Counted from the stretch's first letter, positions 1-6,961 are shown. The stretch: 32,173 nt of DNA from Lachnospiraceae bacterium (GCA_014804355.1 JAAUZY010000094.1:1-32173), one strand, 5' to 3'. Translations and numbers: made by a program. The notes: generated by a model from the sequence alone, not told the origin.

Positions 1-1
1 C

Positions 2-193
2 GCTCCGGTTGGTAAGACCGTCCCCGCCGGATTCTATCCCGCAGCCATCGACACCTACATCTCATCAGCCTATAGCGGAAGTGGAATAAACGAAATCTCA
101 CGCATAGACCGCGGCTATGAAGTAGAACTCCTCAACGGCACTGACCTCTACTTCTCTGCCGACGGCACCTACATCGGCATAGACCGCGACTAA
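2..193 (+). CDS. PepSY-like (BLIP-like, PF11396-type) protein, 3' end only
   Basis: Partial gene entering from the left edge; 63 codons are visible before TAA. The C-terminal stretch with GYEVELLNG, DLYFSADG and YIGID has the beta-strand pattern of PepSY-like/putative beta-lactamase-inhibitor-like domains, which are small, secreted or periplasmic and best known from Bacteroidota. The gene converges on tRNA-Pro, with a terminator between them. Third codon positions are strongly C-rich. Its role cannot be deduced; PepSY-type domains are thought to act in protease inhibition or ligand binding. The family call rests only on the repeat pattern of the last ~50 residues. Confidence 0.55.
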   Translation, partial: APVGKTVPAGFYPAAIDTYISSAYSGSGINEISRIDRGYEVELLNGTDLYFSADGTYIGIDRD

Positions 194-208
194 TCCCGCT
201 CCATTGAC

Positions 209-259
209 AAAAAAACACACTCGAATCAAACCGTCATTCGGTTTATTTCGAGTGTGTTT
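209..259 (-). terminator. Intrinsic terminator of tRNA-Pro
   Basis: A 13-bp inverted repeat (AAACACACTCGAA at 213-225 with its complement at 247-259) encloses a further AAACCG/CGGTTT pair. On the minus strand it is followed by seven T residues (209-215). It ends the tRNA transcript and may also stop the convergent PepSY-like gene. Confidence 0.85.
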
Positions 260-267
260 CGTTTGCG

Positions 268-342
268 TCGGGGTGACAGGATTCGAACCTGCGACCTCCT
301 GGTCCCAAACCAGGCGCTCTAGCCAAGCTGAGCCACACCCCG
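268..342 (-). tRNA. tRNA-Pro (UGG)
   Basis: Read on the minus strand, the acceptor stem CGGGGTG pairs with CACCCCG and the discriminator is A. The anticodon stem-loop carries TGG in the loop TTTGGGA, and the T-loop is GGTTCGAATCC. CCA is not encoded. It has a consensus promoter at 384-412 and a terminator at 209-259, so it is a monocistronic tRNA gene. Confidence 0.95.
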
Positions 343-383
343 AAAAAGGAACCTGTGAGCATCCTATCTGCAACGCAAGATAA

Positions 384-412
384 ATTATATAATATGCGTT
401 TTTCTCTGTCAA
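384..412 (-). promoter_or_regulatory. Sigma-A promoter of tRNA-Pro
   Basis: On the minus strand a perfect TTGACA (407-412), a 17-nt spacer and a perfect TATAAT (384-389) lie about 40 nt upstream of the tRNA 5' end. Confidence 0.9.
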
Positions 413-435
413 CTAATTTTTTTATTTTTTTGAGT

Positions 436-915
436 TTACAGATAATTAATCGTGTAGTGTGCCTCCCCGGCACCGTCTATTTCCATAATAATATAGCTGG
501 GTTTTCTGTTCTCCTGTCGGGGATAACTGATACTGCCGGGATTAATCAGGGTAATACCGCTTCCGATATCCACTACCGGCTTATGCGTATGTCCGCACAT
601 CACGATATCTACTTCCCTCAGTTTCGCCTCCTGTTTGATCACTTCACTGTTCATGGCTATGTAATAATTGTGGCCGTGTGTCAGCCATACCTTGTACCGC
701 CCTATCATAAATTCCTTTTCCTTCGGCAGTTCCGAGAAAAAGTCGTTATTCCCCTGCACCATCTCCACGGGACATCCCGCCGCCTGTTCAATCACAAGCT
801 CGCTTCCCTCCACGTCCCCGCAATGCACCACCATATCAAGGGGACCCGTCTTATCCACCACTTTCAGGAAATTGGCGTTATGCCGGTGCGTATCACTTAC
901 AATCAATATTTTCAT
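436..915 (-). CDS. YfcE/MJ0936-type metallophosphoesterase
   Basis: A 159-residue calcineurin-like phosphodiesterase, the usual length for the YfcE family. Metal-binding motifs are in order: SDTHRH near the N-terminus, HCGDVEG, QGNND, LTHGH and CGHTHKP. Such enzymes bind two divalent metals and hydrolyse phosphodiesters in the cytoplasm; the natural substrate is usually unknown. The start MKILIVSDTH is preceded by GTGAGGAG. A longer reading to 1050 would overlap the preceding rdgB-type gene and lacks family similarity. It is the last gene of the five-gene operon, 35 nt behind the NTP pyrophosphatase, a pairing common in Firmicutes. Confidence 0.9.
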   Translation of the reverse strand: MKILIVSDTHRHNANFLKVVDKTGPLDMVVHCGDVEGSELVIEQAAGCPVEMVQGNNDFFSELPKEKEFMIGRYKVWLTHGHNYYIAMNSEVIKQEAKLREVDIVMCGHTHKPVVDIGSGITLINPGSISYPRQENRKPSYIIMEIDGAGEAHYTINYL

Positions 916-950
916 GAATCTCCTCACTTCCGTGTGCGTATATAAGATTA

Positions 951-1574
951 CTATAATTTCTTCTTCAGTTCGGCCTCCATGGCCTCTAACGCTCTGCCTC
1001 TGTGACTGATTCGGTTCTTCTCCTCCTCGGTCAACTGCGCAGTAGTGCATCCGAACTCCGGCACATAGAAGATCGGGTCATAACCGAATCCGTTCTCCCC
1101 CTCCGCCTGATCGCCGATTCTTCCCTCTATCGTACCCAGTGTGGTGATCATCTCGCCGTCCGGCATAGCCGCCGCGATGGCACATACGAACCTGGCGCTG
1201 CGCTTCTCTGCCGGTACGCCCGCAAGCCGCTCAAGCAGATTTTGATTTTTAACACTATAGGGCGTATGTTCTCCCATATATCTTGCTGAATAAATTCCGG
1301 GCTCTTTATTCAGATAATCAATCTCCAGACCGGAATCATCCGCCAACACAATGGCATCTTGGTACTTGCCGCCCTCATACTCCGTTAGAAGCTCTGCCAC
1401 CGCCTTAGCTTTAATAACCGCATTCTCCTCGAAGGTCGTGCCGTTCTCCACAATATCCTTCTCGATCCCCGCCTCTTTCATGGACAGAATATCGGCATCT
1501 ATATTCCGCAAAATATCCCTAATCTCCCGCATTTTTCCCATGTTGCCTGTGGCAAATATGATCTGTCGCCTCAT
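951..1574 (-). CDS. rdgB: XTP/dITP diphosphatase (RdgB/HAM1 family)
   Basis: A 207-residue non-canonical purine NTP pyrophosphatase that cleaves dITP and XTP to the monophosphates, keeping deaminated purines out of nucleic acids. Family signatures are the N-terminal FATGNMGKMREI loop, LADDSGLEIDYL, PGIYSARY, GENGFGYDPIFYVPE and the C-terminal SHRGRALEAM. The ATG is preceded by GAGGAG at good spacing. It lies 36 nt after the amidase-like gene and before the YfcE-type gene, so it is probably cotranscribed with both. Confidence 0.96.
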   Translation of the reverse strand: MRRQIIFATGNMGKMREIRDILRNIDADILSMKEAGIEKDIVENGTTFEENAVIKAKAVAELLTEYEGGKYQDAIVLADDSGLEIDYLNKEPGIYSARYMGEHTPYSVKNQNLLERLAGVPAEKRSARFVCAIAAAMPDGEMITTLGTIEGRIGDQAEGENGFGYDPIFYVPEFGCTTAQLTEEEKNRISHRGRALEAMEAELKKKL

Positions 1575-1610
1575 CGTCTTATCTCCTCAAATGCTTCTCA
1601 CGCTATTACG

Positions 1611-2711
1611 CTACTCTTCATACGCCTTCATGACTGTCTGGTAGATTCCCTCTGCGATACGCTGAATATAATCTTCCCGCTGCAACAGGATAAACTCCTG
1701 CCCGTTCGTCAGATATCCTACCTTGATCGCCGCCGCCGGCACTGTGGCATTACAGATCACCGCATCTTCCTCTCCTGCCTCCAGAAGCCCGTTAGCTTTA
1801 CCGCTGATTGCTGTGACCACTTCACGCTCTAACAGATCCGCCAGCTCCACACTGCCGAATCCAGGAATGAAAAATCTGCTGTTATAAACCGCTTCCGTAC
1901 CGTACAGCTTCGTATTCGCATCACCGCTCACCTCTATCCGGATCAGCAGATCCGCCTTCGTTGCTGCCGCCAGCTCCACACGGTTCTCCGCCGTCGGATT
2001 GCTGTCATCCATCCTTGTATAATATACCTTGATATCCGTATCGTCCAGTTTCGCCTTTACCGCCTTGGCAACCTCCAGCGTAATATCCTTAGCGCTGACT
2101 CCGTTTGACAGAACACCGTCCTCCTGAAGCCCGTACGCCGGATCGATCACGATGATCTTGTCGTAGACCTCCTTTGGCGTCATAAATTCCACGTACAGCG
2201 TATTGTCCTCAAAGATACTGTGGTACTCATACACTCCCGTCAGATCAAACCGAAGGCACATCCTTTCCTTCTCCACATCGAAATGCCCTTCCGTCACACT
2301 CTCACAATTACCGTACACGCCGTTAGTCTCATAAAACATTTCATGTTCGTGGGGATTCTTATGCGTAATATTTACCCACAGTTCCCTGTCCATATAGTGG
2401 TTCTCAATGATCACTTCCTCCGCCTTCACGTCCTCCGGCAGTGGAATACAAAAAAATTTCGTATTCTGACTATCTCGGTCAATCAGAATATGATTCTTAT
2501 CCGCCACGATGGTATTTTCCGCGCTACCCTCACCGCCCGTGCCGTCCCCGCTTCCCGCAGACTCCTGCACGACCTCGTCCTGTGCCACATCCGCCACCAC
2601 AATAATCTTATTGGCGGAGTAATACAGTATGGCGCTCATCGCTGTTGCCACAAACACGAGACAATATACCGCCATTCTTTTCATCAGATTGTTCTGTCTT
2701 TCCTGCTGCAT
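1611..2711 (-). CDS. Membrane-anchored Amidase_3-fold protein with degenerate active site
   Basis: A 366-residue protein with one N-terminal membrane segment (about residues 12-30), a Gly/Ser/Glu-rich linker (48-66), a beta-rich middle region (about 75-180) and a C-terminal domain (about 184-364) with the order and spacing of N-acetylmuramoyl-L-alanine amidases (Amidase_3). The hallmark residues are replaced: the zinc His of DPGHG is Tyr193 (DPAYG), the zinc Glu of EKDI is Ala207 (SAKDI), the zinc His of SIHAN is Glu260 (RIEVS), and the catalytic Glu of VEVGFLSN is Lys330 (IKVGYLTN). It should not cleave peptidoglycan and may bind it or regulate an active amidase. It starts 3 nt after the methyltransferase gene. 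Confidence 0.8.
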   Translation of the reverse strand: MQQERQNNLMKRMAVYCLVFVATAMSAILYYSANKIIVVADVAQDEVVQESAGSGDGTGGEGSAENTIVADKNHILIDRDSQNTKFFCIPLPEDVKAEEVIIENHYMDRELWVNITHKNPHEHEMFYETNGVYGNCESVTEGHFDVEKERMCLRFDLTGVYEYHSIFEDNTLYVEFMTPKEVYDKIIVIDPAYGLQEDGVLSNGVSAKDITLEVAKAVKAKLDDTDIKVYYTRMDDSNPTAENRVELAAATKADLLIRIEVSGDANTKLYGTEAVYNSRFFIPGFGSVELADLLEREVVTAISGKANGLLEAGEEDAVICNATVPAAAIKVGYLTNGQEFILLQREDYIQRIAEGIYQTVMKAYEE

Positions 2712-2714
2712 AAT

Positions 2715-3863
2715 TTATCTTCTGCCTCCACCCGGCTTCGGTCCCATATATTGATAGAAGTAGGTCTTCATCATACCGTTATATATCTTCCGGTTCTTGT
2801 CCGCTTTCCTGCCGATCGCCTGTTCCGCATCTTCATAGGCGGTAATCAGATACATGGACCAGCTGTCCAGTGCCTTATACCGCTCTCCGATCGTATCATA
2901 GAGCCCCGGCAGATTCTTCTTATCTTCAATTCTTTCCCCGTAGGGCGGGTTCGTGATGATAAACCCGTATTTCTTCGGATGGCTCAAATGCCCCACATCC
3001 CTGCGCTGGAAATGAATCAGTTTCTCCACTCCTGCCAGCTTCGCATTAGCCCTCGCCGCCGCAATGATTTCTTCATCGATATCATACCCCTGAATGTCGG
3101 TCTCCACATCCATGTCAATCATTGATTCCGCCTCGTCCACGGCGCGATACCAGCTCTTCCTGTCTACGATGTGTGTCCATTCTTCCGCAGTAAAATTGCG
3201 ATTCATTCCCGGCGCAATATGAGCCGCCATCATAGCCGCCTCAATCGGGATCGTTCCGCTGCCGCAGAACGGATCAACCAGAATGCGGTCTCCCTTCCAC
3301 GGTGTCAGCATAATAAGCGCTGCGGCCAAATTCTCCGCAATCGGCGCCTTCGCCGTAAGCTTCCTGTATCCGCGCTTATGAAGCGACTCCCCGGTAGTAT
3401 CCAATCCCACCGTCACCTCGTCCTTCATCAGGAAAACCCTTATAGGATAAGAGTCACCGCTCTCCGAAAACCAGTCTGCGGGATAAGCCTTCTTCATGCT
3501 CTCCACCATAGCCTTCTTCATAATCGACTGAATGTCGGAAGGACTAAACAACTTGCTCTTCACGCTCGCCGCTTTCGTCACCCAGAACTTTCCGTTCTTC
3601 GGTATATAGTCCGCCCATGGCAGGGCCTTCGTACCCTGAAACAGTTCCTCAAATGTCTCCGCGTGAAAGCTGCCTACTTTAATCAGAACACGCTCTGCAC
3701 TGCGCAGAAAAATATTGGCGCGGCAGACTGCCTGCGCATCCCCGGCGAAAGTAATCCGCCCATCCTCCACCGAGACGATCTCATATCCCAAATCCGTAAT
3801 CTCTCTTTTTAAAACTGCCTCCAGCCCGAAATGGCAGGGTGCGATATACTCTAATCTCTCCAT
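2715..3863 (-). CDS. THUMP-containing 23S rRNA guanine-N2 methyltransferase (RlmL/YpsC type)
   Basis: A 382-residue SAM-dependent RNA methyltransferase. An N-terminal ferredoxin-like/THUMP region (to about residue 165) precedes the UPF0020 Rossmann domain with DPFCGSGTIPIEAA (SAM loop) and TNPPYGERI (catalytic NPPY for N2-guanine methylation). Length and layout match Gram-positive YpsC and the N-terminal half of E. coli RlmL, so the likely product is m2G in 23S rRNA. The RBS GGAG overlaps the end of the upstream lipoprotein gene, indicating one transcript. Confidence 0.92.
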   Translation of the reverse strand: MERLEYIAPCHFGLEAVLKREITDLGYEIVSVEDGRITFAGDAQAVCRANIFLRSAERVLIKVGSFHAETFEELFQGTKALPWADYIPKNGKFWVTKAASVKSKLFSPSDIQSIMKKAMVESMKKAYPADWFSESGDSYPIRVFLMKDEVTVGLDTTGESLHKRGYRKLTAKAPIAENLAAALIMLTPWKGDRILVDPFCGSGTIPIEAAMMAAHIAPGMNRNFTAEEWTHIVDRKSWYRAVDEAESMIDMDVETDIQGYDIDEEIIAAARANAKLAGVEKLIHFQRRDVGHLSHPKKYGFIITNPPYGERIEDKKNLPGLYDTIGERYKALDSWSMYLITAYEDAEQAIGRKADKNRKIYNGMMKTYFYQYMGPKPGGGRR

Positions 3864-3866
3864 ATT

Positions 3867-4790
3867 CTACTCCTGTTTCAGCATAGAGTACAACGCAAAA
3901 GTAGTCGGGTTGAGCATCTGATAGGTTCCGTCACTCTGTTTGATCATGGAAACGGCATAATCATACTTCGCTGCAGAGGTTTTCCCCTCATTACCATCCA
4001 CATATAACACTTCCGGAAAGAGAACAAAATAGATTCCCTCTCCCTCCTCAAAGCCCACCGCATCATTCGTCACATCGCCGTGATAGACTCCTTTATGCAT
4101 GTTTTTCTCATCTTTGCTACTGTCCATATACCAGAAATACGTGCCATCCTCATTCATGACCAGAAAACCCCGATCGCCGAGATCCCATTCTCCCACCAGG
4201 AATTCCTTCGCTTTCTCCTCAGCCTCATCGTTGTCCGGCACGCTCATTACCGCAGAGTTCATTACTTTAAGCGCTTCGCCCTTATTCGCTTCATAGGACC
4301 GTTCCTCAGCGATATAAGACATCGTATATGCATAATAATTCTTACCGTAGAAACGCTGTAACGCCACTGTCACCACACCGTTCTCTTCATATTTATATAT
4401 CCACTCGTACCATTCCTCACCTTGAACAGATATTGCCGTAGGTTCTTCCATCTCCTCATATCCGGCATAACCGGCATAGATCTGTCTTGAAATATTCAAC
4501 ATATCAAGCGGATGCTGATAAAAAGATTCTCTGGAGCAGGAAATACCAAGTAAAGAACCGTCTTTCGCCGTAAAAGCAAGTCCCGTATCGCCGCCCTGTG
4601 TCTCATCATAGGTCCAGGCAGAATCGTCGTAGAGAAGCGCCAAAGCGCCCAATCCCGCCTGTTTTATATTTTCTGCAGCGGTGTCGGCATATTCCGTTGC
4701 ACCATCCGTCTTCGCACCATCCGCATTTCCGCAGCCGGCAAGCATGATCACTGCCGTTATACATGTAATCCATCTCAATACCTTTTTCAT
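3867..4790 (-). CDS. Lipoprotein of unknown function
   Basis: The start MKKVLRWITC is preceded by GGAGGAG; the reading frame is open further upstream but without an RBS. A lipoprotein signal peptide ends in VIMLAGC, so the mature protein begins at Cys and sits on the outer face of the membrane. The 307-residue product has an aromatic and acidic mature region (for example NEDGTYFWYMD), and the stretch around GEWDLGDRGFLVMNEDGTYF resembles beta-rich lipocalin-like lipoproteins. I do not recognise a family. It is the first gene of the operon, with a promoter at 4926-4954, and ends 3 nt before the methyltransferase gene. Confidence 0.75.
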   Translation of the reverse strand: MKKVLRWITCITAVIMLAGCGNADGAKTDGATEYADTAAENIKQAGLGALALLYDDSAWTYDETQGGDTGLAFTAKDGSLLGISCSRESFYQHPLDMLNISRQIYAGYAGYEEMEEPTAISVQGEEWYEWIYKYEENGVVTVALQRFYGKNYYAYTMSYIAEERSYEANKGEALKVMNSAVMSVPDNDEAEEKAKEFLVGEWDLGDRGFLVMNEDGTYFWYMDSSKDEKNMHKGVYHGDVTNDAVGFEEGEGIYFVLFPEVLYVDGNEGKTSAAKYDYAVSMIKQSDGTYQMLNPTTFALYSMLKQE

Positions 4791-4925
4791 AATCTCCTCC
4801 AGAGCGTACCCCAACCCAACTGCCTTCCGTGGCAATGAACTGTCAGATCAGCCATAGTTTTTTCAGTACCATGCAGCAAACACATGGCACATTCTGAGTC
4901 ATAACTTCATTTCTTCACCATAGAC

Positions 4926-4954
4926 ATTGTATACTAAAGTTTATAAAATAACAA
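4926..4954 (-). promoter_or_regulatory. Putative sigma-A promoter of the lipoprotein-rlmL-amidase-rdgB-yfcE operon
   Basis: On the minus strand TTGTTA (4949-4954), a 17-nt spacer and TACAAT (4926-4931), about 135 nt upstream of the lipoprotein start. Confidence 0.55.
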
Positions 4955-4990
4955 TGTTCCCCAATATGTTTTACAATTTTTTCACAAAAT

Positions 4991-5022
4991 ACAACAAAAC
5001 GGTATGGCCCTCGACCATACCG
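4991..5022 (-). terminator. Intrinsic terminator of the Asn/Gln-rich small protein gene
   Basis: CGGTATGG (5000-5007) pairs with CCATACCG (5015-5022) around a 7-nt loop, followed on the minus strand by GTTTTGTTGT. It lies 33 nt after the small gene. Confidence 0.8.
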
Positions 5023-5055
5023 CTTTGCGTCTCACAAACATCTGTTACCTGTTGC

Positions 5056-5214
5056 TTAATAGTTGTTCTTCTGATTGTCCTGTGCGTTGCTGCCGGAACT
5101 GTTCTTAGAATTGTTCTTCTGGCTGTTATTCTGGTTGTTCTGGCTGGTAGAGTTGTTAGCCTTGTCCTGCTGCTTGTCATTCTGTGAATTCTGGTTATAG
5201 TCATTCTTAGACAT
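5056..5214 (-). CDS. Asn/Gln-rich small protein (52 residues)
   Basis: A short ORF with ATG preceded by GGAGG at 12-nt spacing and followed by its own terminator, so it is very likely expressed. It begins MSKNDYNQNSQ and ends AQDNQKNNY. About half of the residues are Asn or Gln, with Ser and Lys making up most of the rest; there is no Cys, His, Trp, Phe, Leu, Val, Ile, Met (after the start) or Pro. It is fully hydrophilic and predicted disordered. I know of similar Asn-rich small proteins in Lachnospiraceae without assigned function; spore-coat, stress or condensate roles are possible but not shown. Confidence 0.75.
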   Translation of the reverse strand: MSKNDYNQNSQNDKQQDKANNSTSQNNQNNSQKNNSKNSSGSNAQDNQKNNY

Positions 5215-5280
5215 CTCAAATACCTCCTGGTTGATTTAATAGTTAACGGCATTAGAAATTTCGCTTTCAGCCTTGCAAAA

Positions 5281-5314
5281 GCTTCCGTATATGGCTCCTA
5301 CAAGAACCGGAAGC
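5281..5314 (-). promoter_or_regulatory. Leader hairpin upstream of the small Asn/Gln-rich gene
   Basis: GCTTCCG (5281-5287) pairs with CGGAAGC (5308-5314). On the minus strand the stem is followed by TTTTGC, about 65 nt before the small gene start. It may be a weak attenuator or the end of another transcript. Confidence 0.35.
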
Positions 5315-5394
5315 AGAATTTGTTATGTCGTTTACTATAGTTACAGAAATAGTATTTCAAGATTTTTATCAGAATATACAATTCACTTCTAGTT

Positions 5395-5452
5395 CTTTAG
5401 TACTAGATTTTTATATAAAATCACCAAATATTTGCATAGGACTTTAGTACTA
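5395..5452. repeat. Two direct copies of CTTTAGTACTA containing the palindrome TAGTACTA
   Basis: Identical 11-mers at 5395-5405 and 5442-5452, 47 bp apart (roughly 4.5 helical turns), just upstream of the plus-strand promoter at 5456-5487. They look like binding sites for a dimeric regulator. Confidence 0.5.
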
Positions 5453-5455
5453 TTT

Positions 5456-5487
5456 TTGATTGCATTTTCTCATATAAAGTATATAAT
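5456..5487 (+). promoter_or_regulatory. Putative plus-strand promoter of a small RNA
   Basis: TTGCAT (5460-5465), 16-nt spacer, TATAAT (5482-5487); alternatively TTGATT (5456-5461), 18-nt spacer, TATATA (5480-5485). No plus-strand gene follows, only a terminator at 5563. Confidence 0.45.
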
Positions 5488-5493
5488 AATAAT

Positions 5494-5595
5494 TGTAGAT
5501 GGAAACACCCCTTCAGTTTCTATTTACAGACCCTTATATATAATTATTTATATACTCCCCTCAACAGACCATTTACCCAAATGGTCTGTTTTGTT
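5494..5595 (+). ncRNA. Candidate small RNA, about 100 nt
   Basis: The interval runs from a sigma-A-like promoter to a strong intrinsic terminator on the plus strand. It holds no ORF with an RBS (the only ATG gives 14 codons) and is AU-rich apart from the 3' hairpin. The minus strand here is an untranslated gap between the DUF1700 gene and the small-protein gene. The boundaries are inferred from promoter and terminator only. Confidence 0.35.
5563..5595 (+). terminator. Strong intrinsic terminator, mainly plus-strand
   Basis: A perfect 12-bp stem (AACAGACCATTT at 5563-5574, complement at 5579-5590) with a 4-nt loop ACCC, then TTTTGTT on the plus strand. On the minus strand it follows the DUF1700 gene but lacks a good T-run. 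Confidence 0.75.
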
Positions 5596-5606
5596 ATGAA
5601 AAAGAT

Positions 5607-6065
5607 TCAACGTGAGCGCCCTTGAAATGCCTTCACGATCAGCACTACCACCAACACCCCTATAATCACCGGCGCAAAATAGAACAGCGTGTAAGTCACC
5701 ACCCCAATAATCAACAATACTATCACCGTAACGATCAACATGACCAGCCATCCCGGAAGCACAATGCTCCTGCCCTTCGGCGTGCCCCGATCAGGCTCCC
5801 ACTCCTGCGTATCTTCCGCCACTTCCTCATCATACGCCTGATTCGAACCGTAACTTACTCCGGCGTGCTTATTCGCCTCAATAATACTCTTGGCAAGCAG
5901 TCTCGGATCACCCAGACTTTCCATCACTTCCTTCTCACTTCTGCCCTTACGGATCTCTGCGTCGATATAATCCTGATAATACCTCACATTCTCCGCCACC
6001 TGACTACTGGAAATCCCTGCGGCAAGCGCGCGCTGTAGTCTTTCAATAAATTCCGTTTTTTCCAT
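5607..6065 (-). CDS. DUF1700/HAAS-domain membrane protein
   Basis: A 152-residue protein. Residues 1-65 (MEKTEFIERLQRAL, YYQDYIDAEI, SEKEVMESLGDPRLLAKSII) form the HAAS/DUF1700 helical domain. After a charged linker, two closely spaced hydrophobic segments span about residues 105-148 and a basic tail follows. HAAS domains are commonly encoded beside PadR-type regulators and are thought to sense envelope state; no PadR gene is adjacent here. A palindromic repeat lies just upstream. Confidence 0.85.
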   Translation of the reverse strand: MEKTEFIERLQRALAAGISSSQVAENVRYYQDYIDAEIRKGRSEKEVMESLGDPRLLAKSIIEANKHAGVSYGSNQAYDEEVAEDTQEWEPDRGTPKGRSIVLPGWLVMLIVTVIVLLIIGVVTYTLFYFAPVIIGVLVVVLIVKAFQGRSR

Positions 6066-6101
6066 ATTCTTTCTCTATACTTTCTTCGATTATCTATCTT
6101 T

Positions 6102-6156
6102 GTAACTGTTCAGACCCCTGTTCTTCACAGTTACTAAGTACCCTCTGAACAGTTAC
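6102..6156. repeat. Palindromic interspersed repeat, copy 1
   Basis: The outer inverted repeat GTAACTGTTCAGA (6102-6114) / TCTGAACAGTTAC (6144-6156) abuts the stop codon of the unknown gene at 6157. The 33-bp core at 6102-6134 recurs with three differences at 18265-18297. Both copies sit in the gap upstream of a minus-strand gene. It behaves like a REP or MITE-type element and would fold into a strong hairpin in RNA. Confidence 0.7.
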
Positions 6157-6543
6157 TTATATTTTATCCATTCCTGCGCCTTGATCCAGCCTGCCCAGAT
6201 AGCTGTCGGGGTTCTTCTTCATCTCGGCCAACATCCAAAAAGCCTGCAGTACCATCTCTTCCTTATTGCAACAGGCCGTGTTCTTCCCCGAATCCCCATG
6301 CAGATTATACTGCTCTATCTGCCACACATACAGATCCGTCAGCGAATATCCCCGAACCTTCATCAAATCACCGGGCACATGGTGTTCCAGATAATAGACA
6401 AACTCATCATATACTTCCCTGTCACTTAACATCTCCTGCCAAAGTTTATCGCACCACTCCACACTCTTACCGGCATAATCGCATAACCGTACAAGACCGT
6501 CATATACCCTCATCGTGGCGTTTTTGTATACTATGTTTGACAT
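6157..6543 (-). CDS. Unknown protein, about 128 residues
   Basis: The reading frame is open from 6591. The preferred start is MSNIVYKNATMRVYDG at 6543 (GAGGATT upstream, weak); MRVYDGL ten codons later is possible. The sequence is helical and rich in Tyr/Trp/Glu (WCDKLWQEML, DEFVYYLEHHVPGDL, YVWQIEQYNL), with no membrane segment or signal peptide, and has adjacent Cys residues (TACCNKEE). I do not recognise a family. It is cotranscribed with the DUF1700 gene unless the intervening palindrome terminates transcription. Confidence 0.65.
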   Translation of the reverse strand: MSNIVYKNATMRVYDGLVRLCDYAGKSVEWCDKLWQEMLSDREVYDEFVYYLEHHVPGDLMKVRGYSLTDLYVWQIEQYNLHGDSGKNTACCNKEEMVLQAFWMLAEMKKNPDSYLGRLDQGAGMDKI

Positions 6544-6596
6544 TATACTTATAATCCTCAATTCTATCTGTGAAGTGTTAATTAGCCACATTCCGC

Positions 6597-6621
6597 AGTA
6601 ATAATCCCAGTGCTTATTACT
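6597..6621. promoter_or_regulatory. AT-rich dyad upstream of the unknown gene
   Basis: AGTAATAA (6597-6604) and TTATTACT (6614-6621) form a perfect 8-bp inverted repeat with a 9-nt gap, 54 nt upstream of the preferred start at 6543. It is a possible operator or short hairpin. Confidence 0.35.
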
Positions 6622-6731
6622 ATCGCGTATATCTTAACACAATATTTTCCAATTTACCATGTAATATATCTTAAATTTTTATATATAAAGGGTTCGCAAA
6701 TAATGTTCGTCCTCAATCAATACCCAGCCCG

Positions 6732-6858
6732 GATGGAAGTTAATATCTTAAGGAGTCCCTCAAAAAGCGTCGGCACTTAACGAGGTTTCTCACGAGTTTA
6801 GTGTCCGCTACGCTTTTTGCGGAGCGGGAGCGCGACTCCGTAGATATTAACTTCCATC
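6732..6858. repeat. 127-bp nested inverted repeat (long hairpin element)
   Basis: Three layers pair in register: GATGGAAGTTAATATCT (6732-6748) with 6842-6858, GGAGT (6752-6756) with ACTCC (6835-6839), and CAAAAAGCGT (6761-6770) with ACGCTTTTTG (6810-6819). The loop side carries CGTCGGCAC. The 418-bp gap 6544-6961 otherwise has no gene. It lies downstream of the sugar permease operon and may be an RNA-stabilising or terminator element or a MITE remnant. Confidence 0.6.
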
Positions 6859-6891
6859 AGGGCGTCCGTCTTATTTAACCCACTTACAGCA

Positions 6892-6920
6892 AGAGAGCGC
6901 ACCTAATCGGCACGCTCTCT
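6892..6920 (-). terminator. Hairpin downstream of the sugar ABC operon
   Basis: AGAGAGCG (6892-6899) pairs with CGCTCTCT (6913-6920), about 40 nt after the permease stop. There is no good T-run, so its terminator role is uncertain. Confidence 0.4.
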
Positions 6921-6961
6921 CCATAAGCTATCTCCCCAATACAATATAGCCTATTATCAGA

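Noticed and set aside
4927-5252. Frames on both strands (86 and 93 codons) across the small Asn/Gln-rich gene
   Set aside because: They are shadows of the 52-codon gene: low-complexity Arg/Thr-rich or Val/Leu-rich translations with no proper RBS. The Asn/Gln frame has GGAGG and a terminator.
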